Positions 53,383-63,152 are shown, numbered from the stretch's first letter. The stretch is DNA of 64,000 bases from Desulfovibrio sp. JC022 (GCF_010470665.1 NZ_VOPZ01000004.1:310001-374000); one strand, 5' to 3'. Notes: generated by a model from the sequence alone, not told the origin. Numbers and translations: made by a program.

Positions 53383-54450
53383 CTAATACTTCAAACCCAG
53401 CTGTTTTTTCAGGTAGGTGAAATCAATATGCTTTTCCACCAGATCAACGCCATGTTTGATCTTGGCTGATTCACGCAGCTTGTGACGGGAAAGAATGTCT
53501 TCCATCTTCTTGGCAACGCTGAAAGTATCATCGCGAACTACAATGATAGGAGTCTCCAATACTTCCGAACGGGTCAGGATAATATCATTGGGGTAAAGGT
53601 TACCGGTCAGCACCAGACACGGGCACTCCCCTTCAAGGGCCACCAGCTGCACGTCTGAACGGTCACCACCAACGATGACCGCTGAATTACGATGCCTGCG
53701 GAAGTGGGTCATGAAATTTTCCACCTGCATAGTACCGATAAGAAAACTTTCCACTGGCTGGTCAGTGCGGTTGTGGGCGGTAATAATCTTTCCGCCAAGA
53801 CGGTCAGCCAAATCCCCAACTTTAATAGTACCCATAAGCGGGTCTTTGGGAATAACGCCAAGCACTTTAACACCCTTGCGTTCAAGAAAAGGTTTAATCA
53901 GGGTGGTAATCTCATCCATGAAGGTCGGCGGGATGTCGTTGAGCACAACACCAGCCAGATTATCCCCCAGTGCTTCCTTGAGCACGACCAGATAATCGTA
54001 GTTAAGTTCCTTCTGGAAACGGTCAATAACCACACACTTGACGCCCAGTGTCTTGACCAGATGGATTCCATCCACCCCGCAATATTTGCCGGAATACATG
54101 GAACCGGACCCGGCAACCAGCGTAAGATCCTTACCCGCACTGATCTTGGCATAGCCGTCGACAATGGGCTGGACATGGTCCTCAACTTTACCGTTAAAGG
54201 CCTGCACCTTGAAATCGTGGGTAACAACTACCGGGGTAACAACATTGGGAGGATTGGACACGCCGAGCACATCCTGAATAAAGAAAGCATCCTCATCACC
54301 CAGCCTGCCGTCAACTTCCGCAGGAATAGCACCCACGGGCTTCATATACCCAAGGCTGATACCCTGCTTCTGAAAATGCAAACCCAAGCCCATGACAATC
54401 ATGTTCTTGCCGGAATAACCGCTAGTAGAACCAATATATAAACCGGACAT
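53383..54450 (-). CDS. Phosphotransacetylase-N-like protein (AAA_26 plus DRTGG domain)
   Basis: 355 residues; AAGGAGG before the ATG. The N-terminal part is a dethiobiotin-synthetase-like P-loop fold (LYIGSTSGYSGKNMIVMGLG), and residues about 215-320 form a DRTGG domain. Together they equal the regulatory N-terminal region of large phosphotransacetylases, without the catalytic PTA domain. It lies 26 bases after the ADP-forming acyl-CoA synthetase gene, so it may regulate acetyl-CoA/acetate conversion. That role is inference. Confidence 0.85.
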   Translation of the reverse strand: MSGLYIGSTSGYSGKNMIVMGLGLHFQKQGISLGYMKPVGAIPAEVDGRLGDEDAFFIQDVLGVSNPPNVVTPVVVTHDFKVQAFNGKVEDHVQPIVDGYAKISAGKDLTLVAGSGSMYSGKYCGVDGIHLVKTLGVKCVVIDRFQKELNYDYLVVLKEALGDNLAGVVLNDIPPTFMDEITTLIKPFLERKGVKVLGVIPKDPLMGTIKVGDLADRLGGKIITAHNRTDQPVESFLIGTMQVENFMTHFRRHRNSAVIVGGDRSDVQLVALEGECPCLVLTGNLYPNDIILTRSEVLETPIIVVRDDTFSVAKKMEDILSRHKLRESAKIKHGVDLVEKHIDFTYLKKQLGLKY

Positions 54451-54476
54451 AAAGTCCTCCTTGTAATCAAAAAATC

Positions 54477-56585
54477 TTAGCTTACTGTCATGCGCATGTT
54501 AGCGACCACAGCTCCGTCCGGTCCTGCGATAACCGGGTTGAATTCAGCTTCCTGAATTTCCGGCAGATCCGAAGCCATCTGCGACACCATGAGCAGCACA
54601 TCTTCCAGCGCACCGAGATTTACAGCTGCACCGGAACGTACCCCTCTTAAAATAGGATACGCCTTGATCTCACGGACCATTTCCTGAGCATCGTTAAGTG
54701 CCAGCGGAGCCAAGCGCGATGATACATCACCAAGCAGGTCCACGTGAAGCCCCGCAAGGGAAAAATTTATAAGCGGCCCGAACTGCGGATCGCGCTTAAA
54801 ACTGACCACAATCTCGTGAGAATCCTTCGGTCCCATAGCCTGCACCAGACACCCGGTAATGTAGGCATCCTTGCACCTTCTGGCCGCACGGGTCGTGATT
54901 TGCATAAAGGCCTTACGCAGGGCCTGCGGGGTCTGGATATCAGTGACAACCAAACCGAGTTCCTGCTTACGGGATATCTGCGGCGAAGCGACCTTAAGAG
55001 CCACGGGATAGCCGATCCTCTTGGCGGCTTTTGCGGCCTGATTGGATGTCCGGGCCAAAACGGTTTCCGGCACTGGGAGCTCGTAAGCGGAAGCCAGCTG
55101 CTGAGCATCAAGCTCCACCAGTTCGGTCAGCCCGGTCTTACGGCAATTTTCCACAATGGACTTGGCCTTGGAATAATCGCGCCTGAAACAGACATCAATG
55201 GGCCAGTCCTTTTTCTGCCAGCGGTAACAGCGGGTCATGGCATCAAGGGAACGGACCGCGGCTTCTGGAAATTCATAACAGGGAATTCCGGCAGCGCGGA
55301 GCATCCTGCGTGCTTTTCTGGTCGAATGATCACCCATAAAACAGGTGATGATCGGCTTGTCGCAATCCTTTTCCAGTTCAATTATATCTGCGGCAACTTT
55401 TTCCACATCGTCAAGGATGTTTGCTGCCGGGGTCAAAATCACCAGAATGGAATGAAAAACTTCATCTTCAGCAACAGCGCGAAGCACGCGGTGGTAAGTA
55501 TCCGCCTTGGCATCACCAAGCATGTCGATGGGATTGTACAGGGATGCGTATGGAGGAAGCACTTCCTTCATCTTTTCAAGAGTGGCGGAAGATGGACGGG
55601 AAATATTCAATGTGCCCTTTTCAGCCATATCGGTGGCAAGAATACCCGGCCCGCCGGAATTTGTGACGATAGCCACATTGGAACCATTCGGCAACGGCTG
55701 GCAGGAAAAGGCATGGGCAAGGTTAAACATATCCTCAATGTCCACAGCCTGCATAACCCCGGTCTGGTTGAACGCAGCATTGTAAGCGGTGGTGGCCCCG
55801 GTCAAATGTCCGGCATGAGCGGATGCGGCCCTTGCGCCGGATGGTGTTTCCCCGGCCCGCAGCAGGATCAACGGTTTTTTAAAAGTGGTATCGTATGCTG
55901 TGCGCAGAAAATCCTGCCCGTCCTTAAGAGTCTCGCAATAACCGACAATAACTTTGGTATCGTCATCATTAGCGAGATAGCTGAACATGGTTGCCTCGCC
56001 AAGAACGGCCTTGTTGCCGAGGCTGATAAATTTGGAAAAGCCGACCCCTTCACTATTGGCCCAGTCAAGAGCTGTACTGCACATGGCCCCGGATTGTGAA
56101 AGGAATGCAATATTTCCCTTAAGTGTAAAATCAGGATCAAGGCTGGCATTCATGGACAAGGTTGAATTCATGAGTCCCATACAATTAGGACCTAGAATAA
56201 TCATGTCATGGTTCTTGGCAGTTCTTGCCAATTGCTGTTCCAGACGGTAACCTTCGCGTCCTGTTTCCCCGTAACCGCCGTTGGTGACAACAACAGCCCG
56301 GACCAGAATTTCCGAAAGATCATCCAGAACTGGAATGGCTTCGGCTGGAGGAAGGCAAATCAAGGCCAGATCGATCCCGCGGGGAAGCTCGGAGACAGAA
56401 GAAAAAGCATCAAGACCGTGAACTTGGTCCCCTTCCCCATTGACGGGGAATATTTTTCCCTTATATCCAGAGGCAAGAAGATTGGCAGCAATGATGCCAG
56501 CCTTATCCTTAGGATCGGCGGTAACACCGATTACGGCAATCGCTTTTGGCTCAAACAAGGCCTTTAAACATGAGTATGAATACAT
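54477..56585 (-). CDS. Acetate-CoA ligase family protein (ADP-forming), single-chain
   Basis: 702 residues. Order of domains: CoA-binding (LFEPKAIAVIGVTADPKDKAG), ligase-CoA (FLSQSGAMCSTALDWAN), region ASAHAGHLTGA with the His that becomes phosphorylated, and a C-terminal ATP-grasp (YPVALKVASPQISRKQELGLVV). This is the alpha-beta fused arrangement of ADP-forming acetyl-CoA synthetases, which make ATP from acetyl-CoA or the reverse. No acetyltransferase (GNAT) domain is attached. The start lacks a strong ribosome site. The DRTGG protein gene follows. Confidence 0.9.
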   Translation of the reverse strand: MYSYSCLKALFEPKAIAVIGVTADPKDKAGIIAANLLASGYKGKIFPVNGEGDQVHGLDAFSSVSELPRGIDLALICLPPAEAIPVLDDLSEILVRAVVVTNGGYGETGREGYRLEQQLARTAKNHDMIILGPNCMGLMNSTLSMNASLDPDFTLKGNIAFLSQSGAMCSTALDWANSEGVGFSKFISLGNKAVLGEATMFSYLANDDDTKVIVGYCETLKDGQDFLRTAYDTTFKKPLILLRAGETPSGARAASAHAGHLTGATTAYNAAFNQTGVMQAVDIEDMFNLAHAFSCQPLPNGSNVAIVTNSGGPGILATDMAEKGTLNISRPSSATLEKMKEVLPPYASLYNPIDMLGDAKADTYHRVLRAVAEDEVFHSILVILTPAANILDDVEKVAADIIELEKDCDKPIITCFMGDHSTRKARRMLRAAGIPCYEFPEAAVRSLDAMTRCYRWQKKDWPIDVCFRRDYSKAKSIVENCRKTGLTELVELDAQQLASAYELPVPETVLARTSNQAAKAAKRIGYPVALKVASPQISRKQELGLVVTDIQTPQALRKAFMQITTRAARRCKDAYITGCLVQAMGPKDSHEIVVSFKRDPQFGPLINFSLAGLHVDLLGDVSSRLAPLALNDAQEMVREIKAYPILRGVRSGAAVNLGALEDVLLMVSQMASDLPEIQEAEFNPVIAGPDGAVVANMRMTVS

Positions 56586-56613
56586 TCGTTAATATAAATT
56601 CAAGCAGGTTTGT

Positions 56614-57324
56614 ATGGTAGAAAATTTTTCACGCCTCCAGCAAGGTATCCACTATCGATTTTCTCAAGTCAAGCATTTAGCCACAGCACTGACCCACAGT
56701 TCATGGGCAAATGAGCAGTCTGAGCCTGTTGAAGATAACGAACGGCTGGAATTTTTAGGTGATGCGGTGCTTGAACTTTGTGTAACCGAAGAACTGTTTA
56801 AGCGGTTCAAGGACGCCCACGAAGGCCAGCTGACCAAGATCAGATCCAAGCTGGTCAAAGAGAAAAGCCTTGCAGCTATTGCTCATGAGCTTGAAATCAA
56901 CGCTTTCCTGAAGCTGGGTAAAGGCGAAGAAGCACAAGGCGGCCGGACCCGGTCCTCCCTCATGGCAGATGCCATGGAAGCTGTTATCGGGGCGGTGTTT
57001 CTGGATGGCGGCTATGCTGAAGCCCAGAAATTCATCATGAGAATATTTGAAGATAAGTGGCCTGAAACTTTCAAAATTGAAAGTTCCAAAGACTTTAAAA
57101 GCAAATTGCAGGAAGTAACTCAGGCCAGATTCAAAGAACGCCCGACATACGTGCTGACCGGAACCAAAGGCCCCGAGCATGAAAAAATATTTATGGTAAA
57201 CCTGAATCTCCCGGACGGGAAATCATTTGATTCGGAAGGTTCGAGTCTAAAAAAAGCCGAGCAGACCGCTGCGGCAAAAGCTCTGGAATATCTTACTGAA
57301 AATGAGGCTGACGCTTCAAATTAA
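56614..57324 (+). CDS. rnc: Ribonuclease III
   Basis: 236 residues. NERLEFLGDAVLEL is the catalytic signature (about 42-55) and DAMEAVIGAVFLDGGY the second acidic motif; the C-terminal 70 residues are a double-stranded RNA-binding domain (KSKLQEVTQARFKERPTY, KKAEQTAAAKALEYL). It processes rRNA and structured mRNAs. Divergent from the synthetase gene with only 28 bases between the starts, so their promoters must overlap or lie within coding sequence. The usual era partner does not follow. Confidence 0.95.
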   Translation: MVENFSRLQQGIHYRFSQVKHLATALTHSSWANEQSEPVEDNERLEFLGDAVLELCVTEELFKRFKDAHEGQLTKIRSKLVKEKSLAAIAHELEINAFLKLGKGEEAQGGRTRSSLMADAMEAVIGAVFLDGGYAEAQKFIMRIFEDKWPETFKIESSKDFKSKLQEVTQARFKERPTYVLTGTKGPEHEKIFMVNLNLPDGKSFDSEGSSLKKAEQTAAAKALEYLTENEADASN

Positions 57325-57362
57325 AAATTCAGACGGCTGAACAACTGCCAGATGTGAGGCAC

Positions 57363-57415
57363 AAAAAAAGGCTGGAACAATGCGTATACAGACATACGCC
57401 GGTTTCAGCTTTTTT
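57363..57415 (+). terminator. Terminator of rnc
   Basis: AAAAAAGGCTGGAAC pairs with GTTTCAGCTTTTTT, enclosing a GCGTAT/ATACGC inner stem. Confidence 0.85.
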
Positions 57416-57432
57416 ACGCCCAAAAATAGTTC

Positions 57433-57472
57433 AAGGACCGGGAGGCGGTGATCAATCGCCTCCACAGTCCTT
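57433..57472 (-). terminator. Terminator of the flagellin gene
   Basis: AAGGAC and GTCCTT with inner GGAGGCG/CGCCTCC form about 13 bp; on the minus strand ATTTTTG follows. It lies 28 bases after the flagellin stop. Confidence 0.85.
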
Positions 57473-57499
57473 AATCTTCACCGATTATCTCAAGCGGCT

Positions 57500-58372
57500 T
57501 TAGCCGCCAATGAGCTGCATAGCCATCTTCGGCAGTGAGTTAGCCTGCGAGAGCATTGCTACCGCGGACTGAGTGAGAATCTGGTTACGTACGAATTCGG
57601 TCATTTCAGTTGCTACGTCCACATCGGAGATGCGGGATTCAGCAGCCTGAACGTTTTCTGCCTGAATGGAAAGGTTGGTGATGGTATTTTCCAACCTGTT
57701 CTGCATGGCACCAAGGTTCGCACGAATCTTATCTTTAGAAATAATTGCCTGCTGGAGCTTATCCAGAGCTTCCTGAGCCAACGCCTGAGTGGAGATGGAA
57801 GTCTGCACGCCAAGAGCGGAAGCGGTGGATTCACCGATTGCGATGTAGTAGTAGTCTTCCGCGCAGTCGTTACCTGTTCCGAAGTGGACCTTCAGCGGGC
57901 CGGTGGAATGAAGACCGGAACCGTCATGAGATCCGGTACCACCGGAAAGGTTACCGTTAAGCAGGTGGATACCGTTAAAGTCGGTAGCATTGGCGATACG
58001 GGTAATTTCCGAAGCCATAGCCTGAAATTCAGAGTCGATGATCAGGCGCTGATCAGAGTTGTAGGTACCGGTGGATGCCTGAGTTGCGAGCTCTTTCATA
58101 CGAATGAGCTTTTCATCGATTACTTGCAGTGCTCCGTCTGCGGTCTGAATCATGGAGATAGCGTCGTTGGCGTTTCTCATACCCTGGTTAAGGGATTTAA
58201 CGTCAGCGCGCATAAGTTCACGAATTGCGAGACCGGCAGCATCATCAGCTGCGGTGCCGACTCTCAAACCTGAGGAGAGACGACGGGTAGAAGTACCAAG
58301 GTTGCCGTACGATTCTTGAAGATTTCGCGAGGCACGCATTGCCATAAGGTTGTGGTTAATGACTAAGGACAT
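57500..58372 (-). CDS. fliC: Flagellin
   Basis: 290 residues; AAGGAGG 7 bases before the ATG. N-terminal SLVINHNLMAMRASRNL and SSGLRVGTAADDAAGLAIRE and C-terminal NQILTQSAVAMLSQANSLPKMAMQLI are the D0/D1 domains, which coil to make the filament core. The central variable region is only about 50 residues, so this is a short flagellin. Exported by the flagellar type III system. A sigma-54 promoter lies 50 bases upstream and a terminator follows. Confidence 0.96.
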   Translation of the reverse strand: MSLVINHNLMAMRASRNLQESYGNLGTSTRRLSSGLRVGTAADDAAGLAIRELMRADVKSLNQGMRNANDAISMIQTADGALQVIDEKLIRMKELATQASTGTYNSDQRLIIDSEFQAMASEITRIANATDFNGIHLLNGNLSGGTGSHDGSGLHSTGPLKVHFGTGNDCAEDYYYIAIGESTASALGVQTSISTQALAQEALDKLQQAIISKDKIRANLGAMQNRLENTITNLSIQAENVQAAESRISDVDVATEMTEFVRNQILTQSAVAMLSQANSLPKMAMQLIGG

Positions 58373-58422
58373 ATCTGAACCTCCTTGTAGTTCACAAAAT
58401 TCCGTTTTTGTTAACCAACCTT

Positions 58423-58439
58423 AAGCAGAGCGCGTGCCA
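58423..58439 (-). promoter_or_regulatory. Sigma-54 promoter of the flagellin gene
   Basis: On the minus strand TGGCACG-N4-CTGCT matches the -24/-12 consensus TGGCACG-N4-TTGCW, with GG and GC exactly 10 bases apart. It lies 51-67 bases before the flagellin ATG. This suggests control by an enhancer-binding activator such as the FleQ-like protein at 35889-36905. Confidence 0.75.
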
Positions 58440-58749
58440 AAGATATTTTAATCAGATATTTCAACATATTAGACATATAAATAAAGTCTAGACTTCTTTA
58501 TATTCAGCTCAAGAGTCAATTTTTTCCCGCCCTTGCAGGGTATTTTCCGTCATTTTTCAGAGCAAAGGGAAAAGCTGTCCCGCATCACACATAAGACATC
58601 GTTATTTATATCTTTTTAGCGTCAAAACTTATGATCTATAGGAAATTTATTCCACAACACCACCGGCACTGTGAATCAAGAAACATTAAGTAAATCATGA
58701 AAATATAACTTGAGAAAACATTTCTTAGGACAAAGATAGAAAGGCAAAA
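58440..58749. other. Non-coding stretch upstream of flagellin
   Basis: AT-rich sequence between the flagellin promoter and the flgE terminator. No credible gene is seen on either strand. Enhancer sites for the sigma-54 activator would be expected here, but no repeated motif stands out to the eye. Confidence 0.4.
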
Positions 58750-58798
58750 AAAAATGGAAACCCCGCATCCGAAACGGCATTTTCGGCTGCGGGGTTCC
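58750..58798 (-). terminator. Terminator after flgE
   Basis: GGAAACCCCGCA...CCGAAA pairs with TTTTCGG...TGCGGGGTTCC; on the minus strand it is followed by a run of T (58745-58754 is A-rich on plus). About 100 bases separate it from the flgE stop. Confidence 0.8.
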
Positions 58799-58896
58799 CG
58801 GGTACCTGTGCAGTCGGGGGAGTCAATCCCGTCTGCGGAGGTTGTAGAAGGAGTTTTCCTATATATTCAGCATCAATTCAGGATACATCATTCACT

Positions 58897-60546
58897 TTAG
58901 CGCTTGAGCTGGATAAGCTCGCCCATCATGGTATCTGTGGTCGTAATAACCTTGGAGTTGGCCTGAAAACCGCGCTGGGTGGTAATCATGTTCACAAACT
59001 CGACTGCAAGGTCCACGTTGGACATTTCAAGGGAGTTGGCCGCGATAGACCCTTTGCCGCCGCTGTTAGGCAGGCCGGTCAAAGCATCCCCGGATTCCCT
59101 AGTCTGGGTAAAGAGGTTACCGCCTTCACGCCGCAGTCCCCAGTCATTATTGAACGAAGCGAGAGTCAGTACGTAAAGTTCCTGAATCTGTCCGTTGGAA
59201 TAACGTCCGGTCAAAACTCCGTCCCTGCTTACAGAAGTACTCTGTAAGAAACCTGCGGTGTAACCGTCCTGAGACTGGAACAGGGTAGTGGAGCCGGAGC
59301 TGTAACTGGTTGTGGACAGGGCACTTTTTTCCGCATCACCGAAGTTGGGAATACCGCTTATGTCGGTAATATTGGTGCCGAGCAAGCTTGCATTTGAAGC
59401 TGCGGCAGATCCCCACCCTTTGGTAGTTCCAGTACCTGAAAGATCCTGGTTGGTTAAACCGAAGTTCATCTCAATTGTTACCGGATCATTACTGGCATCG
59501 GTAAAACTTGCGTTGGACCTTGAGAGAAAGTTTGCTGTCAAAACGGGCAACCCATCTTGTGAGAACTCTGCCAGAGTCCACTCGTCAGCATTTCTGAGAT
59601 CTGTTGCGGCAGTACCGCCGTTACTCTTAAGACTATAGGCTGATACACCGGTCAGGTCACCGGCTGCGTTGAAAGTCATTGTTCCGGTCATAAGCAGACC
59701 AGCTGCGGAAGTTCCGGCGAAATTAACACCGTCATCGGAAATGCGCCCGTCTTCTTCGGGATCGCAGGTCACAATAAATTCCCAGACCTTCTTACCACCG
59801 GCGTTACTGAGGGTAACCTGATCAAAATAAGTGGTAACATTATGAGCAGAACCGTTGGCATCATAGACCTTGAGAGTAGACTGGTAACCGTACAGAGAAT
59901 CACCAAGCGGCGGCTCAGCAGCTCCATCCCAGGCATTAAAGAGGGACAGATAGGGAGCGGTACTGTCAGTTGAGCGGCTTGCTTCCCCGGAATCAAGGTT
60001 GGTGATCATATTAATAGTAGTAGTAGCCTTCGGTGCGGACTGAAAATTTTCCAGTCTGATGTCAGTAGGTACACCGACAGTACGCACTGCGGTGTTGGTA
60101 TTTACACTGGTTCCGGTGGCAACCTGTGAATTGCTTTCATCCTGAACTTTCCAGCCCTGAAGCACATAACCATGCGGGTCGGTGAGATAACCGTCTTTGT
60201 CAAAACGGAAGTTACCCGCTCTTGTGTAATAGGAAGTCTCTTCACTCTTGGGAGAGACTATGAAAAATCCGTCACCACCGATTGCGAGGTCGGTGGACTC
60301 AGAGGTTGTTTCAAAAGACCCCTGAGCATAGTCGGCATAAATTGCCCCAACCTGCACGCCTCGACCGACCTGTGCGATACCGGTGGCAGTGGACATGTCC
60401 TGGCTGATGGCGTCTTCAAAGTGCATTTTAGCACTCTTGAAGCCGACTGTGTTTACGTTTGCAATGTTGTTACCAAGCACGGACATCTTGTCGCCGTGTG
60501 CCTGCAAACCTGTGATTCCTGAGAATAATGATGCTGATAAACCCAT
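58897..60546 (-). CDS. flgE: Flagellar hook protein FlgE
   Basis: 549 residues; AGGAGG before the ATG. N-terminal LFSGITGLQAHGDKMSVLGNNIANVNTVGFK and C-terminal SNVDLAVEFVNMITTQRGFQANSKVITTTDTMM (given as blocks) are the flagellar rod/hook signatures; the middle is a Ser/Thr/Asp-rich hook region somewhat longer than in E. coli (402 residues). It forms the universal joint between rod and filament. Last of the fliK-flgD-flgE unit. Confidence 0.93.
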   Translation of the reverse strand: MGLSASLFSGITGLQAHGDKMSVLGNNIANVNTVGFKSAKMHFEDAISQDMSTATGIAQVGRGVQVGAIYADYAQGSFETTSESTDLAIGGDGFFIVSPKSEETSYYTRAGNFRFDKDGYLTDPHGYVLQGWKVQDESNSQVATGTSVNTNTAVRTVGVPTDIRLENFQSAPKATTTINMITNLDSGEASRSTDSTAPYLSLFNAWDGAAEPPLGDSLYGYQSTLKVYDANGSAHNVTTYFDQVTLSNAGGKKVWEFIVTCDPEEDGRISDDGVNFAGTSAAGLLMTGTMTFNAAGDLTGVSAYSLKSNGGTAATDLRNADEWTLAEFSQDGLPVLTANFLSRSNASFTDASNDPVTIEMNFGLTNQDLSGTGTTKGWGSAAASNASLLGTNITDISGIPNFGDAEKSALSTTSYSSGSTTLFQSQDGYTAGFLQSTSVSRDGVLTGRYSNGQIQELYVLTLASFNNDWGLRREGGNLFTQTRESGDALTGLPNSGGKGSIAANSLEMSNVDLAVEFVNMITTQRGFQANSKVITTTDTMMGELIQLKR

Positions 60547-60620
60547 TAGAACCTCCTAAAGTCCTGTTGACTCGCGAATGAATCCTTATCCTTTAAGCCG
60601 GGGCCATGCCGTTGGCCTGA

Positions 60621-61349
60621 TTAGCTTGAAGATGAATCAGGTGATTCACTTGATGAATCGGAAACATCCGTCGGACTTACTACTTCCTTGATGTTGAGGA
60701 AGTTGATGTAACGACCGTCTTTAAGGTGCAGAAACTGCTGACCACCTTCGGAAACAACTCCCGAGACTTCGCCACTGACTTCCGTCTTAACCATTACCGG
60801 GCTGCCGTTTGCGTCTTCCGCCGCCATGGCGATAGTGTAAACACCGTCCGGAACATCTTTGCCTGCCCAGTTCTTTCCGTCCCATTCGAACTCGTAGGTC
60901 CCTTCAGCCTTCGAGCCGAGCTGAACTGTGCGCATAAGATTCTGGTTTTTGTCGTAAATATTGATGAACGCATTTGCCACCGGTTCTCCAAGACCGTAAA
61001 AGACCTTACTGACCTTGTCTCCTTCACGGCTGACAGTGTAACCTTCCGCTTTAACTTCCTTGCCGATGAAGCCGACTGCGGAGACCATCTGTTCCTGAGT
61101 GCCGTTATTGATCATAGTCTTGATGTTACTGTTCACCTGAGTGAGCTGTTCAAGGCTGGAGAACTGTGCCATCTGCGCCATGTACTCTTTATCTTCCATG
61201 GGATTCGCCGGGTCCTGATTCTGCATCTGGGTAAGAAGGAGCTTCAGAAAATCATCCTGCCCCAACTGACTTTTATGCGTTGGCTGGTTGCTTGCTGCCA
61301 TATCGGCTTCTGCCCTGCCAAGTATGTTACTGAACCCTACGTATCCCAT
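60621..61349 (-). CDS. flgD: Flagellar hook-assembly protein FlgD
   Basis: 242 residues; AGAGGTG before the ATG. QLGQDDFLKLLLTQMQNQDP and NPMEDKEYMAQMAQFSSLEQL are the FlgD signatures; the rest carries the FlgD Ig-like and Tudor-like regions (ANAFINIYDKNQNLMRTVQLG, FEWDGKNWAGKDVPDGVYT). The tail is Ser/Asp-rich. It caps the growing hook so that FlgE subunits fold in place. Between fliK and flgE, with gaps of 42 and 74 bases. Confidence 0.94.
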   Translation of the reverse strand: MGYVGFSNILGRAEADMAASNQPTHKSQLGQDDFLKLLLTQMQNQDPANPMEDKEYMAQMAQFSSLEQLTQVNSNIKTMINNGTQEQMVSAVGFIGKEVKAEGYTVSREGDKVSKVFYGLGEPVANAFINIYDKNQNLMRTVQLGSKAEGTYEFEWDGKNWAGKDVPDGVYTIAMAAEDANGSPVMVKTEVSGEVSGVVSEGGQQFLHLKDGRYINFLNIKEVVSPTDVSDSSSESPDSSSS

Positions 61350-61391
61350 GACTACACCTCTTTATTTTTACTAAGCGGGGCTAAATTTATG

Positions 61392-63128
61392 TTAAGCCAC
61401 TATGTAAAGCCCGCTCTGGGAAATTTGTGCCTTCTGATCTAGAGACTGCATTTCCTGGGCCAAAGAGGTTCCTTCCTGTCTTAAAGTCTGCCAACGCTTG
61501 CGCATTTCGGACATCATCTCCTGATATTGCGCAGAGTTATGGTCTTCTGCATTTTTCCATGAAGAGTCTGTCTGACCGTCTGAAATACCGGTCTGGACTT
61601 CAAGTTTTTCCACTTTGAGGCCCTGCTCTTCCAGAGCCTGCTTCACAACTTCGAGCTGCTCGGCAATAACTTTCGCTGTTTCGGGGTTTTCCGCCCTGAT
61701 AGTGGCCTGAACGTCCTTGTTCTTGACCTGCAACATCACGTTAACAGTGCCCATATCATGAGGATTAAGCTGCAATGTCAGTTGCTTGCGTCCCTGACCG
61801 AGATTCTTGAAAATCCCTTCCTGAACCTGCTCAAGAACATTGGACCGGGCAGTATTTTCCCACACGGTACTGGTCTTGCCGACCTGTGCGGACTTGACCG
61901 CACTTTGCAAGGTTCCCATCCCGTTACCGAAAATATTACCATTGAGATTACCTTCGCCCTTCACAAAGGATTCATCGCTAAGCTTTCCGAAAAAATCGTT
62001 CCAAGTGTCCACGTCGTCAGAATCAGAAAGAAGCTGCTCCAGCCAATGGCGGTTGGAGTTCTTATCATCAGATTGTCCGGCATTCTGCTTGCCCGGACTG
62101 GAGTCCCCCTTCAGATTGGGATTGCTGTCCTTCTGTGCAGAATTCTCTCCATTCTGCCCATTTTGGACGTCCTGCTTAGCACTCTCGCTGACATCCTTGG
62201 ACGCACCCATGGAATCGCTGATTACTTCAGCGGAGGCCATGCGCACCATGCTGGGAGACTGGTCGGAAGCTTTTTCCATAGCTGAATGCAATGAGCTGGC
62301 TACAGACTTGACCAGCTTAAGATCCTTGGCATCCTGATCAGCCTGCTGCTGAGCAAGTGCCGTCTTGAGGACTGAAAAACCTTTCTTGAAATCACCGGCA
62401 GTTGCTCCCTCTGAACTGAGCAGCTGGGAAATCTTCTTACCGGCACCACCGCCAAGTTTGAACAGATCGGTTAATGTCTTTGCCTCATCTTCTGAAAGCT
62501 GAAGCTTGGCGGAATCGGGCATGGATGCGAGCTTGGCCTGCATCTTTTCAACCACATCACTGAGCTTACCCTGACGGATGGAAGCCAGCAGCCCCTTGGA
62601 TTCTGCCGGATTAAAACCGAGCTGGGAAAAAATAGAGTTCAGGTTCTGTTCCTGAACCGGGCTGAGCGTAATCCCCTTCATGCCCTTCATCATGCCGGAA
62701 AGCTCAGACACAAGCTGCCCGTAGGTAAGCCCGTTTTCACTCATCACCTTTTCTTCAAGATCGGCGATATCTTTTTTATCAAGTCCGTACTCTTCGAGCT
62801 CTTCCTTGATTTCATTCCAGTCCTCACGGCTGACCTGAAGATCCTGCGGCTGCTCTTCGACAGACTGCATAGCCACACTTTCCGCAGCTTCATCAATATA
62901 CTCAGATGCGGTTTCAGATTCGGTATAAGATACCGCCTCCTCATAAACGGAGCTGGCATCATTCACGATATCCTGAACCGGCTGGTAAGCTGCCTGAGCT
63001 TCCGACTGGCTGGAATAAAGGAAATTATCGAACATTGATGAGCGAAAAGAATATTCAGACAAAGACGTTCTGTCCAAAAGACTGCTCAAGTCCTGCTGTT
63101 TTTGATCGAGATGTGGAAGTATTTTCAT
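61392..63128 (-). CDS. fliK: Flagellar hook-length control protein FliK
   Basis: 578 residues from the ATG at 63128 (GAGGAG 8 bases upstream); an ATG 14 codons earlier has no site. The long, Gln/Ser/Asp-rich N-terminal part is expected of the molecular ruler. The C-terminal Flg_hook domain has LTLQLNPHDMGTVNVMLQV and IAEQLEVVKQALEEQGLKVEKLEV (as blocks), which switch the export gate from hook to filament. First gene of the unit; a sigma-54-like site lies just upstream. Confidence 0.9.
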   Translation of the reverse strand: MKILPHLDQKQQDLSSLLDRTSLSEYSFRSSMFDNFLYSSQSEAQAAYQPVQDIVNDASSVYEEAVSYTESETASEYIDEAAESVAMQSVEEQPQDLQVSREDWNEIKEELEEYGLDKKDIADLEEKVMSENGLTYGQLVSELSGMMKGMKGITLSPVQEQNLNSIFSQLGFNPAESKGLLASIRQGKLSDVVEKMQAKLASMPDSAKLQLSEDEAKTLTDLFKLGGGAGKKISQLLSSEGATAGDFKKGFSVLKTALAQQQADQDAKDLKLVKSVASSLHSAMEKASDQSPSMVRMASAEVISDSMGASKDVSESAKQDVQNGQNGENSAQKDSNPNLKGDSSPGKQNAGQSDDKNSNRHWLEQLLSDSDDVDTWNDFFGKLSDESFVKGEGNLNGNIFGNGMGTLQSAVKSAQVGKTSTVWENTARSNVLEQVQEGIFKNLGQGRKQLTLQLNPHDMGTVNVMLQVKNKDVQATIRAENPETAKVIAEQLEVVKQALEEQGLKVEKLEVQTGISDGQTDSSWKNAEDHNSAQYQEMMSEMRKRWQTLRQEGTSLAQEMQSLDQKAQISQSGLYIVA

Positions 63129-63152
63129 TTTCTGACTCCTCGATCTAAACGT

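Noticed and set aside
53383-54450. Annotation as complete phosphotransacetylase or second bioD
   Set aside because: The catalytic PTA domain is missing, and the P-loop part is joined to a DRTGG domain, which BioD lacks.
54744-56099. 451-codon plus-strand frame opposite the acyl-CoA synthetase gene
   Set aside because: Antisense shadow; no recognisable protein and strong evidence for the minus-strand gene.
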